Assembly (NCBI GenBank): GCA_938014885.1
Contig: CALLQI010000010.1
Location: forward strand, 62,001-126,000
Source of the DNA: an uncultured bacterium
GTDB lineage: Bacteria > Planctomycetota > UBA8742 > UBA2392
Reading direction: 5' to 3'
DNA length: 64,000 nucleotides
In this document: positions 23,305-30,766 of the stretch, piece by piece
How positions within the stretch are numbered: the first letter of the stretch is position 1
Layout of the letters: each line of letters opens with the position of its first letter
The notes under the pieces: model-generated
What the model was told of the DNA's origin: nothing
What the model saw: the letters and a program-made list of their open reading frames with translations, nothing else
Databases searched by the model: none
Made by a program: the position numbers and the translations under genes

Positions 23305-24765
23305 TCACGATGCGCGACCTGTGGTGCGCCGCCGCTTGGGGCGCGCGGCCTCAATCGGGCCGGTCTTACTTCGCCCGCCGACTTCAAGCACCGGGACCAC
23401 GCCGCCACCGCGCCGCACGTTCACTACCGGGTCGTCGGAAACGCGGCCGATGCAGCCCGCGTACTCGCCGCGGATCGCGAAGGCTCCAAGCGTCAGGTAT
23501 TTCTTCTGCTCGACCATTTCGGCGCCCTCGAGCAGCGGCACTTTGTGTTCGCGCACGGGCACGTATTCCTGCACCACGCCGCCCTGGTTGACGGCCTCAT
23601 CCAGGCGCCGCAGCCATTCGTTGGGGTCGCAGAAGGGGCCCAGCACCACGCCCTGGCCGCCGAACGCGCCGCCGGGTTTGAGCACGAACTTGTCGGGGCG
23701 CGAGGCGACAAATGGCAGCAGATCAATCTCGCGCCCGAGGTAGTCGGTCTTGCGTTCAACCAGCTTGCGGGTCCAGGGCAGCAGGCGCGCCTTGGCCTCG
23801 TTTTCGGCGGGCGTGAAGAATCGGTCGTAGGCCGTGCTGCTGAGGATCTCGAGCACGCCCTTGTTGCCTGCAAGGCGTGAACGCAGCGGGTTCACGCACA
23901 CCAGGTCGCCATAGCGCAGACCGTGCAGGAATGGCGCAATCAGCACGCGGCGGCGCGCCAGCTCAGGCACCAGGGCGCGGCGGCAGATCAGGTGATAGCG
24001 CGTGCCCTTGTGGTAAAGGCCTTTGTCATCCTTGTCGAACACGAATTCGCGCGGGTCGGCCAGCACGGCCGTGTAGCCGCGGGCCGTCAGGTTGTTCACG
24101 ATCAGCTGCTGCTCAGGCAAGGTCGGCGTGCTGTCAAAGTCCACGACCGCGACGTTGGGCTTTTCCACGACGGCCTTGGCGTGTTCGCGGTATGAGGCCA
24201 GCAGCGTATCGACGATCAAGTCAATCGTCGGAGCACTGGGAAACAGCGAATGCATGCCGCACTCGCGCGCGGGCTCGGTGGCCGTGAATTGCGCGTCCAG
24301 CAGGCTCGAGAATGCCGCGCCTGCCGGGCTGTCGACGTTGAATTCAATGAAGCGCGGGCCGCCGCTGGTGGGGATGAAGTCATAGCGCCCGAACTCGATG
24401 CTGATGCGGCTGGGCGTGTCGTTCAGGGCCATTTCTTCAATGTTGGGGCCTACGCCCACTTGCTCCATGAAGCTGACGCTGCCGAGTGCGAGTTCGACTA
24501 CCTGCTCCAGCAGCCCGCTCAGCAAACGCACACTGCGTGTAAGTTCGCGCACTTCCGTGGGGCTGATCAGCACAGGTGCAAGCAGCGCCCGCAGGTGCTG
24601 GCCATCTAGCCGGAAGCCTACGTCGCGCAGGCCGGCGGTCAGTTGCTGGTCCAGTTCGCGGCCGCGCATCGGGTTGCGGCGCAGCACGGCGCGGAAATCG
24701 TCTTCCATGCCCGCGGCAAGGTTGACTTTCCGGGTGATCTTGGACGCCCTGTCCTCATTGTGCAT
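23305..24765 (-). CDS. ATP-grasp family protein (circularly permuted, glutathionylspermidine synthase-like)
   Basis: The 486-residue protein has features of circularly permuted ATP-grasp ligases: FIEFNVDSPAGAAFSSLLD (metal and substrate region), VAVVDFDSTPTLPEQQ, the segment VCVNPLRSRLAGNKGVLEIL, and the nucleotide loop FVLKPGGAFGGQGVVLGPF. Such enzymes join a carboxylate to an amine with ATP. The C-terminus is basic. It overlaps or nearly touches the UbiA-like gene downstream, so they are probably translated together. No SD is visible before ATG 24765. The substrate is unknown. Family membership is likely, precise subfamily less so. Confidence 0.75.
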   Translation of the reverse strand: MHNEDRASKITRKVNLAAGMEDDFRAVLRRNPMRGRELDQQLTAGLRDVGFRLDGQHLRALLAPVLISPTEVRELTRSVRLLSGLLEQVVELALGSVSFMEQVGVGPNIEEMALNDTPSRISIEFGRYDFIPTSGGPRFIEFNVDSPAGAAFSSLLDAQFTATEPARECGMHSLFPSAPTIDLIVDTLLASYREHAKAVVEKPNVAVVDFDSTPTLPEQQLIVNNLTARGYTAVLADPREFVFDKDDKGLYHKGTRYHLICRRALVPELARRRVLIAPFLHGLRYGDLVCVNPLRSRLAGNKGVLEILSSTAYDRFFTPAENEAKARLLPWTRKLVERKTDYLGREIDLLPFVASRPDKFVLKPGGAFGGQGVVLGPFCDPNEWLRRLDEAVNQGGVVQEYVPVREHKVPLLEGAEMVEQKKYLTLGAFAIRGEYAGCIGRVSDDPVVNVRRGGGVVPVLEVGGRSKTGPIEAARPKRRRTTGRAS

Positions 24766-24849
24766 GATATGACTTTACGCAGCCGGAAATGCTCGGCAAG
24801 TTCGGCCATGGATCGTTTCACAGGTAAGTTTTGGAGCTGAGGACCTCTC

Positions 24850-26043
24850 GTGCGCACAAAATTACATGCCGCCGGCACGTGTTTGCTCTTGCTGATCGGC
24901 GTCGCTGTCACCGGCAGCACCCTGGCACAGGAAGCACCCAAGCCTGAGCCCGCGCCGGGACCCGGCGCAGAGGCCCGCACAGAAGCCGAGTACGGTGACC
25001 CGCTGACCATGGCCCTGCCCGAAAAAGTCCGCAAGGAAATGCTGGATCAGGGTGTGGCCATTACCCGGTTGCGGGTCTACTTCGACGCCAACAAGGAAGA
25101 CGGCCTGTCCGTCGAGTACGAAGGCATGCGCACGGAAGTGCCGGTCATTTTCGCGGGTTTCAAGCCCGATGAATGCGACCGCGAGGTGCCGTACACGGTC
25201 TGGAAGGCCCGTGAAGGGCACTTCATCGACCTGGCCATGGAAATCAAAACCCTGCCCGCCGTGCTGACCGACATGCAGGTGAAAGTCGAGCACACGCACT
25301 TCACCGGCGACACGGAAACTGTGCTTAACACGTTTGATGTCGCAGTGCCTGAGCCCGGCGACCCCTGGGATTCGCTGCGCTTCCGTGGTTCAAAGCCGGG
25401 CATCAACCGCTTCACTCTGCTGATCAGCTATAAGAACAGCGCCGGTCTGGTCACGACGCATCGCGGCTTCAGTCACTGGGTCGTGGTGCAGGCACCTCCG
25501 ATGTTTGAGTTCGCGCACACGGCGGCGATCACGGCCACGCGGCAAAAGGCAGGCGAATCGACCCTGATGCACGCGGACGTGCGTTTTGACGCCACCTTTG
25601 TGCTGCACCAGGGCCTGAAGCCCGAAGATTGCTCGATTCGTGTCAGCCGCAAGGGTGACCGCAGCCTGAACCTTTCGCGGCTGTCGCCGGACATGCGCCG
25701 GTTGATCCAGAAAGAGAAAAGCCCCCCGGGCTGGCAGGAACTGGGCCGGGTTCCGGTGATGTCGGGCAAGCTGATGGGCCGCGACTTCTGCAAAGTTGTT
25801 GACGGCGCGCTCAAGGTCAGCTTCACGCATTCGCTGCAGGCCAGCAGTGAAACGCTGCCGCTGGGTGAACACTGGGAGTACCGGTTTGAGCTGTTTCACA
25901 AGCAAAGCCCTGTCGCGTTGGCCACCTGGCTGGGCGACATCGACCTGGACGTTGCCAGCGTCGAGGCGATAAACAGCGCGGTGCTGAAGGCAAACGGCAG
26001 CACGATCAGCAAACAGGTCGAGGCAAAGTTCGTGGCGAAATAG
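24850..26043 (+). CDS. Exported protein of unknown function
   Basis: The 397-residue protein has a signal peptide (residues 1-26, ending TLAQ) and a short Pro/Glu-rich spacer. About 340 residues of apparently beta-rich sequence follow, including two related stretches (TRLRVYFDANKEDGLSVEYEG, and VRFDATFVLHQGLKPEDCSI). The pattern GFKPDEC recurs as GLKPEDC, hinting at two homologous domains. GTG 24850 has GAGG upstream. I recognise no family. It is divergent from the ATP-grasp gene and ends before a cluster of intergenic repeats. Confidence 0.75.
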   Translation: MRTKLHAAGTCLLLLIGVAVTGSTLAQEAPKPEPAPGPGAEARTEAEYGDPLTMALPEKVRKEMLDQGVAITRLRVYFDANKEDGLSVEYEGMRTEVPVIFAGFKPDECDREVPYTVWKAREGHFIDLAMEIKTLPAVLTDMQVKVEHTHFTGDTETVLNTFDVAVPEPGDPWDSLRFRGSKPGINRFTLLISYKNSAGLVTTHRGFSHWVVVQAPPMFEFAHTAAITATRQKAGESTLMHADVRFDATFVLHQGLKPEDCSIRVSRKGDRSLNLSRLSPDMRRLIQKEKSPPGWQELGRVPVMSGKLMGRDFCKVVDGALKVSFTHSLQASSETLPLGEHWEYRFELFHKQSPVALATWLGDIDLDVASVEAINSAVLKANGSTISKQVEAKFVAK

Positions 26044-26064
26044 TGGGGCTTGAGGCGGCAGTCA

Positions 26065-26102
26065 TGGCGAAAAACAAGAGCCCAGAGCGCTAGCGACGGG
26101 TT
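26065..26102. repeat. Dispersed repeat GAAAAACAAGAGCCC family, copy 1
   Basis: The sequence GGCGAAAAACAAGAGCCC, then AGAGCGCTAGCGACGGGT, lies about 20 bases after a stop codon. A near-identical copy with the same orientation is inside the connector array at about 55777-55815. The GAGCGCTAGCG part is a small palindrome. Confidence 0.85.
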
Positions 26103-26120
26103 AGCAAGGGGAAAGTCTAA

Positions 26121-26222
26121 AGGCGGGAGTCTGGAGGAGGGGAGTCCTGAGGCGGGAGACGGGAGTAACACCTTGTTGCCCCCAAGCCCGAAGCCCGAAG
26201 CCCCAAGCCCCAAGCCCCAACC
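26121..26222. repeat. Two-armed word repeat (GGCGGGAG arm, AAGCCC arm)
   Basis: The left arm repeats GGCGGGAGTCTGGAGG and GGCGGGAGACGGGAG. A core of about 12 bases follows. The right arm repeats CCCAAGCCCGAAGCCC and CCAAGCCCCAAGCCCC. It shares both vocabularies with 12991-13099 and the right-arm vocabulary with 41865-41965. The neighbouring bases up to 26227 hold no gene. Confidence 0.8.
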
Positions 26223-26227
26223 CACGA

Positions 26228-26253
26228 AAAACCCCGGGAAGCCCCGGGGTTTT
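26228..26253. terminator. Bidirectional terminator between the 24850 gene and tsf
   Basis: AAAACCCCGGG (26228-26238) and CCCGGGGTTTT (26243-26253) form a perfect 11-bp stem with the loop AAGC. A- and T-rich flanks provide U tracts on both strands. It lies 19 bases past the tsf stop. Confidence 0.93.
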
Positions 26254-26271
26254 CTTTGGATGGCTCGCAAT

Positions 26272-27117
26272 CTACTCGCCGACTTTCACGCGGCTGTAGG
26301 CCTGCAGCTTCAGCGGCTTGCCGACCTGCTTGCCCACGTTGGCGACGTGCTGCTCAACGCTGACGCTGGGGTCCTTCACGAATGGCTGCGCCAGCAGCGT
26401 CTGTTCCTTGAAGAACGCCTGAACCTTGCCCTCGGCGATCTTCTCCTGGATGTTCGCGGGCTTGCCGCTGGCCTTGGCCTGCTCCAGCGCGATTTCGCGT
26501 TCACGGGCGACCACATCGGCCGGTACGTCGTTGGCACTCAGGCCGACCGGGTTGGTCGCGGCCGCATGCATGGCGATGTCCTTGGCAAGTGCCTTCTCGG
26601 CGTCTGAGGCACCGTCGCTGCCGCTGACCAGCACCAGCACCCCCAGCTTGGAATCGCTGTGGATGTAGCTGCCGAAGAAGCCGTTTTCGGCCTTCAGGCG
26701 TGCGAACTTGCCCAGCTGCATGTTTTCACCGGTCTTGGCCACGAGCGCCTTGATCGCGTCGCCGACCTTGCCGCCGCCCGGGTATGCCAATTCCGCCGGG
26801 TCGCCTTCGCTGGCGGCCACAACCTTGGCAATGTTATTCACAAGCGCCTTGAATTCGTCGTTGCCGGCGGTGAAGTCCGTTTCGGTACGCAGGCTGATCA
26901 ACGCGGTGACCTTGCCTGAAGATGCGATCGCGACGCGCCCTTCGCTGGCCTCGCGGCCGGCGCGCTTGGCGGCCTTGACTTCGCCCTTCTTGCGCAGCTC
27001 ATCGATTGCCTTTTCGATGTTGCCGCCGTTTTCCTCGAGGGCGCGCTTGGCGTCCATCATGCCGCAGCCCGTGCGTTCGCGAAGTTCCTTGATCAGTGCA
27101 ACCGTGATTTCTGCCAT
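26272..27117 (-). CDS. tsf: Translation elongation factor Ts
   Basis: The 281-residue EF-Ts recharges EF-Tu by releasing GDP during elongation. The N-terminal UBA-like domain (residues 1-50) contains the invariant RERTGCGMMDAKRALEE. The core that contacts EF-Tu includes LRTETDFTAGNDEF (TDFVA-type motif). Two dimer-like subdomains follow, as in other bacterial EF-Ts of similar length. ATG 27117 has GAGGG upstream; the frame runs further upstream through the repeat. It lies downstream of rpsB in the standard order, separated by 184 bases that include a word repeat. A terminator closes the unit. Confidence 0.97.
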   Translation of the reverse strand: MAEITVALIKELRERTGCGMMDAKRALEENGGNIEKAIDELRKKGEVKAAKRAGREASEGRVAIASSGKVTALISLRTETDFTAGNDEFKALVNNIAKVVAASEGDPAELAYPGGGKVGDAIKALVAKTGENMQLGKFARLKAENGFFGSYIHSDSKLGVLVLVSGSDGASDAEKALAKDIAMHAAATNPVGLSANDVPADVVAREREIALEQAKASGKPANIQEKIAEGKVQAFFKEQTLLAQPFVKDPSVSVEQHVANVGKQVGKPLKLQAYSRVKVGE

Positions 27118-27159
27118 CGGTGAACCCTCGTATTCAGTGACTGCCAGTCCGGGAACGAC

Positions 27160-27267
27160 TTTGGATTCTGGATTTTCGATTCTGGACGGAACTGCAATGC
27201 AAGGTGCAACCGCCGTCTGCACCCCTGCACTGATCCAGAATCTGAAACCCAAAATCCAAAATCAGAC
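27160..27267. repeat. Two-armed TTTGGATTCTGG repeat inside the rpsB-tsf unit
   Basis: The left arm (27160-27187) reads TTTGGATTCTGGATTTTCG and continues GATTCTGGAC. The right arm (27234-27267) reads CCAGAATCTGAAACCC and CAAAATCCAAAATCAG, its rough complement. The core contains a second, inner inverted pair (TGCAAGGTGCA and TGCACCCCTGCA). A long nested hairpin between two ribosomal-operon genes is possible. A single-arm relative lies at 50619-50640. Confidence 0.8.
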
Positions 27268-27301
27268 TTCAAACGTTCGACGGTTTCCAGCTTGCGGCCG
27301 T

Positions 27302-28333
27302 TTAGCCTTCCGCCTTGGGGGCGTCAGGCTTCTTGGCCGGCGGCTTGCGGCGCACGGTCGGGGCCGGGGCCTTGTCGCTCTGGGCCTCGGCAGCCTTGAC
27401 CGCTTCTTCCGCGGTGGCCTCAATCTGGGCCTTTTCACCGGCGTTGCGCTGACGACCGCGGCCGGCGCGTTCGCCACGTCCGCCCGGGCCGCCCTTTTGG
27501 CGCTGCGGGCGCTCAGACTTCTGGCGCATCGGTACGTCGTCAAAGGCGCGCAGTTCAATCTTGAGTTCCTGGCCCTGGCCGGACTCGCGCAGCTGCGTGC
27601 CTTCCAGGCAGGCGTCAGCCAGCGACTTCAGCACAATCTGCAAGCCGCGCACGCTGTCGTCGTTGCCCGGGATCACGATGTCGATGCCTTCGGGGTTGCT
27701 GTTGCTGTCCACCACGGCGATTACGGGAATCTCAAGCTTGTTGGCTTCCTGGATCGCGATTGCTTCCTGGCCGGCGTCCACGACAACCAGACAGGCGGGC
27801 AGGCGGTCAAGCTTGCGCAGGCCGTCAAGGTTGGCCTCAATCTTGCGCTTTTCGCGGTTGACCACGGCCTGCATCTTCTTGGGCATGCGGCCGAGCTGAC
27901 CACTGGTCTCAAGCTTTTCCAGCAGTTCAAGGCGCGACAGGCGCTTGCGGATGGTGCTGAAGTTGGTCAGCGTGCCGCCCAGCCAGCGTTCGCACATGAA
28001 GGCCTGCCCCGCGCGCAGGGCCTGTTCGCGGACGATGTCCTTGGCCTGGCGCTTGGTGCCGACGAAAATGATGTGCGCGCCGGTGCTGGCGAGGTTACGC
28101 AGGAAGTGCCGCGCCGTGATGATGCCGCGCAGGCTTTCCTTCAGGTCGATGATGTGGATGCCGTTGCGCTTGTCGCGGATGAACGGCTTCATGCGCGGGT
28201 CCCACTTGCTGGTGCGGTGACCGAAGTGGAAGCCGGCGTCAATCAGGACTTCAGCGGAAACGGCGGGGACTTTGTCGGACCAGCTGGCCGGGGCTTTTTC
28301 GCCGGCCAATGAACTGACGGCTGCTTCTGACAT
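27302..28333 (-). CDS. rpsB: 30S ribosomal protein S2 with long basic C-terminal tail
   Basis: The 343-residue S2 includes the family signatures LIDAGFHFGHRTSKWDPRM, AHIIFVGTKRQAKDIV and the NPEGIDIVIPGNDD region. The conserved body ends near residue 255. The remaining 88 residues are a Gly/Arg-rich then Ala/Lys/Pro-rich tail (GGPGGRGERAGRGRQRN), about 100 residues longer than E. coli S2. ATG 28333 follows AGAGGAAG; another ATG at 28351 lacks a site. A strong promoter (28462-28490) leaves a leader of about 120 bases, in which S2 autoregulation could occur. It precedes tsf on the same strand. Confidence 0.97.
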   Translation of the reverse strand: MSEAAVSSLAGEKAPASWSDKVPAVSAEVLIDAGFHFGHRTSKWDPRMKPFIRDKRNGIHIIDLKESLRGIITARHFLRNLASTGAHIIFVGTKRQAKDIVREQALRAGQAFMCERWLGGTLTNFSTIRKRLSRLELLEKLETSGQLGRMPKKMQAVVNREKRKIEANLDGLRKLDRLPACLVVVDAGQEAIAIQEANKLEIPVIAVVDSNSNPEGIDIVIPGNDDSVRGLQIVLKSLADACLEGTQLRESGQGQELKIELRAFDDVPMRQKSERPQRQKGGPGGRGERAGRGRQRNAGEKAQIEATAEEAVKAAEAQSDKAPAPTVRRKPPAKKPDAPKAEG

Positions 28334-28461
28334 GACTTCCTCTTTCATCACGGTGCGCTGCCATGGTGGGTCCGTTAAGGCACAGACCCGGCAAACGCCC
28401 GCTGGCTAAGTTCCCCCGACCCCGGCGACACACGCCACCAGACGGGTCAGGAAGGGCGCGG

Positions 28462-28490
28462 AGTGTAGGCACGCCCCCCCGCAGTGTCAA
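28462..28490 (-). promoter_or_regulatory. Strong sigma-70 promoter of rpsB-tsf
   Basis: On the minus strand a perfect TTGACA (28485-28490) lies 17 bases from TACACT (28462-28467). This is the best promoter in the window and fits a highly expressed ribosomal operon. The start site should be near 28455. The remaining gap up to 28631 shows a TAGAAT (28611-28616) that may be the -10 of the rightward gene. Confidence 0.85.
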
Positions 28491-28631
28491 CGAGGAGGCA
28501 AAGGCATCCGGCCCCGCAAATCCGCGCTGCCGCCGCCGCCGGGCAGGGTCTGGTCGTTACAACCACAGGACAGACAAGCACAGCACGATCACGGGGCGGC
28601 GCATTTTGCTAGAATGCCGCCGGGAGCCTCT

Positions 28632-30461
28632 ATGGCCGCTTACAGCCGCTACACCAGCTTTCCCGTCATTGCCGGCGCCGCAATCCTGCTAGCCGCCGTG
28701 TTCGGGTTTGCGCTGGGCAGCATCGGCGGAAAGCCGGCGGCCGTGCCCAAAGGCACCGAGATCCAGGACACCGCATCCACACCTGTATTGCGCAACGGCC
28801 CGCTTGAGGCCAGAACCGGAAACGAAACCCGCCGCACTACCACCACGACCGGCCCTGACCGGCCCGCCGACATCAAGCCCGATCGTGAAGTCGTACGGAC
28901 CCCGCTTCCGCCGGGCACGCCGCGTGTGCTGCCGGACGGCCGCACGGACCCGATTGCGACGGCAGCCTTTGATCCGGTGCCCAAGGCGGTGCTGATCGTG
29001 CGCATGTTCGATGACGCCGGCCGCCAGCTGCCGTTTCCGCAACTGGCGCTGGATGTCGAAAGCGGCCCGCTGGGCTGGCAGCCCACCGGCAAGCAACCCG
29101 GCACGACGCCCGATGAGCGCGGTGCCTTCCGCTTTGAGGGCTTGTACCCCGGGCGCTATCGCGCGCGCTCAACCCAGACCAACTACGCCCCGGCAGAAGC
29201 CATTGTCGAAGTCATGCCCGTGGACGTCGAACTCGCGGCCGAATTGCGCCTTACGCCGCTACCGTTGCAGAAGCTTGAAATCTTCATCCGCTACGAAGAC
29301 GGTGTCGCCCCCGAAGAGGTGCACGTGCACGTAAACCCGCCCGACCCGGTCGACGGTGCCAACGGGCGCTTCGGCGAACACCGCGTAAGCTCAGCCGTGG
29401 CGCCGGGCAGCGGGGTGATGGGGGCCCGCAGCTACCGCCAGCGCCTTGACCCCAACGGCATGCTGCGCATGAACCTGAACAGTGCACATGATACGACGAT
29501 CGGCTTTGCGGCCGCGCGCGATGGCGTTGAGCATTCAGCGCAGCTTGTGGTAAAGCCCGGCCAGCCGGACGTGCGTGAGTATGTGACCTTGAAGCCCGGC
29601 AGCCTTGACGGGCTGGACATCCCAGTGTCGGCGGCGGCAGGCAGCCTGGAAGTCACGCTGAAGCTCAATGGCAGCGAGGCGGCTTTTACGCGTGTGGGTC
29701 TGCGCACTTCAATCAACGAATTCCGGTCGCTGGACCCGCAGGTTGAAAACGGCCGCTACATCTGGGCCAACCTGACACAGGGACGCTGGTTCCTGGTGGC
29801 TGAAGCGCCGGACGTGCACGCGCCGTTCGTACACGAGATTCACGTGCGCGGCCCAACCACCGAAAACGTGGACTTCAAGACGGGCCACCTGCGCGTGAAT
29901 GTCTCGCGCGAAAACGGCAGCCCCGATGCCGACGGCAAGCCGCTGCTGTACCGCGTGAGATTGCGCACCCGCGGCTCAGGCAGTATTGAGCGCAGCTACA
30001 ACGGCAACCTGACCGGCAAGTCCACCGACTTCATCGACTTCTTCGTGCCCGAGGGCGACATGGAAGTACGCCTGGAGGCGCCCGAAAACTCACCGGCACT
30101 GAACATCGAACCGCAATTCCAGAACGCGACGATCACCGCCGGTTCGCGGGCTGACTTGCAGTACACGATCCGCTCCGGCGCGACGCTGAAGTTCCGCTGT
30201 GTCGATGCCAACGGGCGGCCGCTGCCCAACGCCGAGTTCCTGGTGACGTTCCACGCCGCCGGCAACGTGCCGGAGACCGAGAAGTCGAAGGTCGTGAAGG
30301 CCGGACCGGACGGGCTGTGCCAGCTTGAGTCAGCACCTTGGGGGCCGGTCTACATCATGATCTGGACCGGCAGCACCGACTGGGCCAACCCGGACCGCGT
30401 GTTCAAGTCTGACCTGCCTGCATTCGGCACCAAAGACCTGGGCAACATCATCGCCCAGTAG
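28632..30461 (+). CDS. Membrane-anchored protein with carboxypeptidase-regulatory-like beta domains
   Basis: The 609-residue protein has an N-terminal membrane helix (about residues 10-32). A disordered Thr/Arg/Pro stretch (to about 105) leads to several beta-sandwich units. The first fits the carboxypeptidase regulatory-like pattern (VLIVRMFDDAGRQLPFPQL, with GAFRFEGLYPGRYRARS). A later unit is similar (LKFRCVDANGRPLPNAEF). It is probably exposed in the periplasm or at the surface. ATG 28632 is set by GGGAG five bases upstream. It converges on the SemiSWEET gene with a 16-base gap and no separate terminator. The specific role is unknown. Confidence 0.8.
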   Translation: MAAYSRYTSFPVIAGAAILLAAVFGFALGSIGGKPAAVPKGTEIQDTASTPVLRNGPLEARTGNETRRTTTTTGPDRPADIKPDREVVRTPLPPGTPRVLPDGRTDPIATAAFDPVPKAVLIVRMFDDAGRQLPFPQLALDVESGPLGWQPTGKQPGTTPDERGAFRFEGLYPGRYRARSTQTNYAPAEAIVEVMPVDVELAAELRLTPLPLQKLEIFIRYEDGVAPEEVHVHVNPPDPVDGANGRFGEHRVSSAVAPGSGVMGARSYRQRLDPNGMLRMNLNSAHDTTIGFAAARDGVEHSAQLVVKPGQPDVREYVTLKPGSLDGLDIPVSAAAGSLEVTLKLNGSEAAFTRVGLRTSINEFRSLDPQVENGRYIWANLTQGRWFLVAEAPDVHAPFVHEIHVRGPTTENVDFKTGHLRVNVSRENGSPDADGKPLLYRVRLRTRGSGSIERSYNGNLTGKSTDFIDFFVPEGDMEVRLEAPENSPALNIEPQFQNATITAGSRADLQYTIRSGATLKFRCVDANGRPLPNAEFLVTFHAAGNVPETEKSKVVKAGPDGLCQLESAPWGPVYIMIWTGSTDWANPDRVFKSDLPAFGTKDLGNIIAQ

Positions 30462-30477
30462 GCATCACGTGGTCGGT

Positions 30478-30762
30478 TTACCCGTACAGCAGCTTGCCCG
30501 TCAGCACCAGGCTGGCGCCGATCACGGCCACGATGTTGGCGATGATGATGATCTTGTCGCGCAGCAGCAGCCCGTACACGAGCCAGCTTGAAACCGCGAA
30601 CAGCGCCACCGCAAACGCGGCGAAGCTGACGTCTTTGGCCTGCTTCGACACGAAGATCTCGCCGGCCTGGATGTAAAAAAACAGGTTGCCGCCGACCCCG
30701 ACGATCATCATGTAGATCGCGAACCAGCGCGGCAGCCGCGCCTTGGTGCCGTCTTTTTCCAT
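30478..30762 (-). CDS. SemiSWEET-type sugar transporter (MtN3/PQ-loop family)
   Basis: The 94-residue protein has three transmembrane helices, the size of a bacterial SemiSWEET, which dimerises to carry sugars across the membrane. Family features are the N-terminal GVGGNLFFYIQ, the S-F pair in DVSFAAF, Trp60 in SSWLVYGLLL, Asn76 in IIANIVAV, and the ending LTGKLLYG. The usual Pro-Gln hinge of helix 1 reads Ile31-Gln32, which may alter gating. The start is ATG 30762, four bases after the porin stop, so translation is probably coupled. It is last in a leftward group: lipoprotein, disordered protein, porin, SemiSWEET. Confidence 0.85.
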   Translation of the reverse strand: MEKDGTKARLPRWFAIYMMIVGVGGNLFFYIQAGEIFVSKQAKDVSFAAFAVALFAVSSWLVYGLLLRDKIIIIANIVAVIGASLVLTGKLLYG

Positions 30763-30766
30763 AGGC

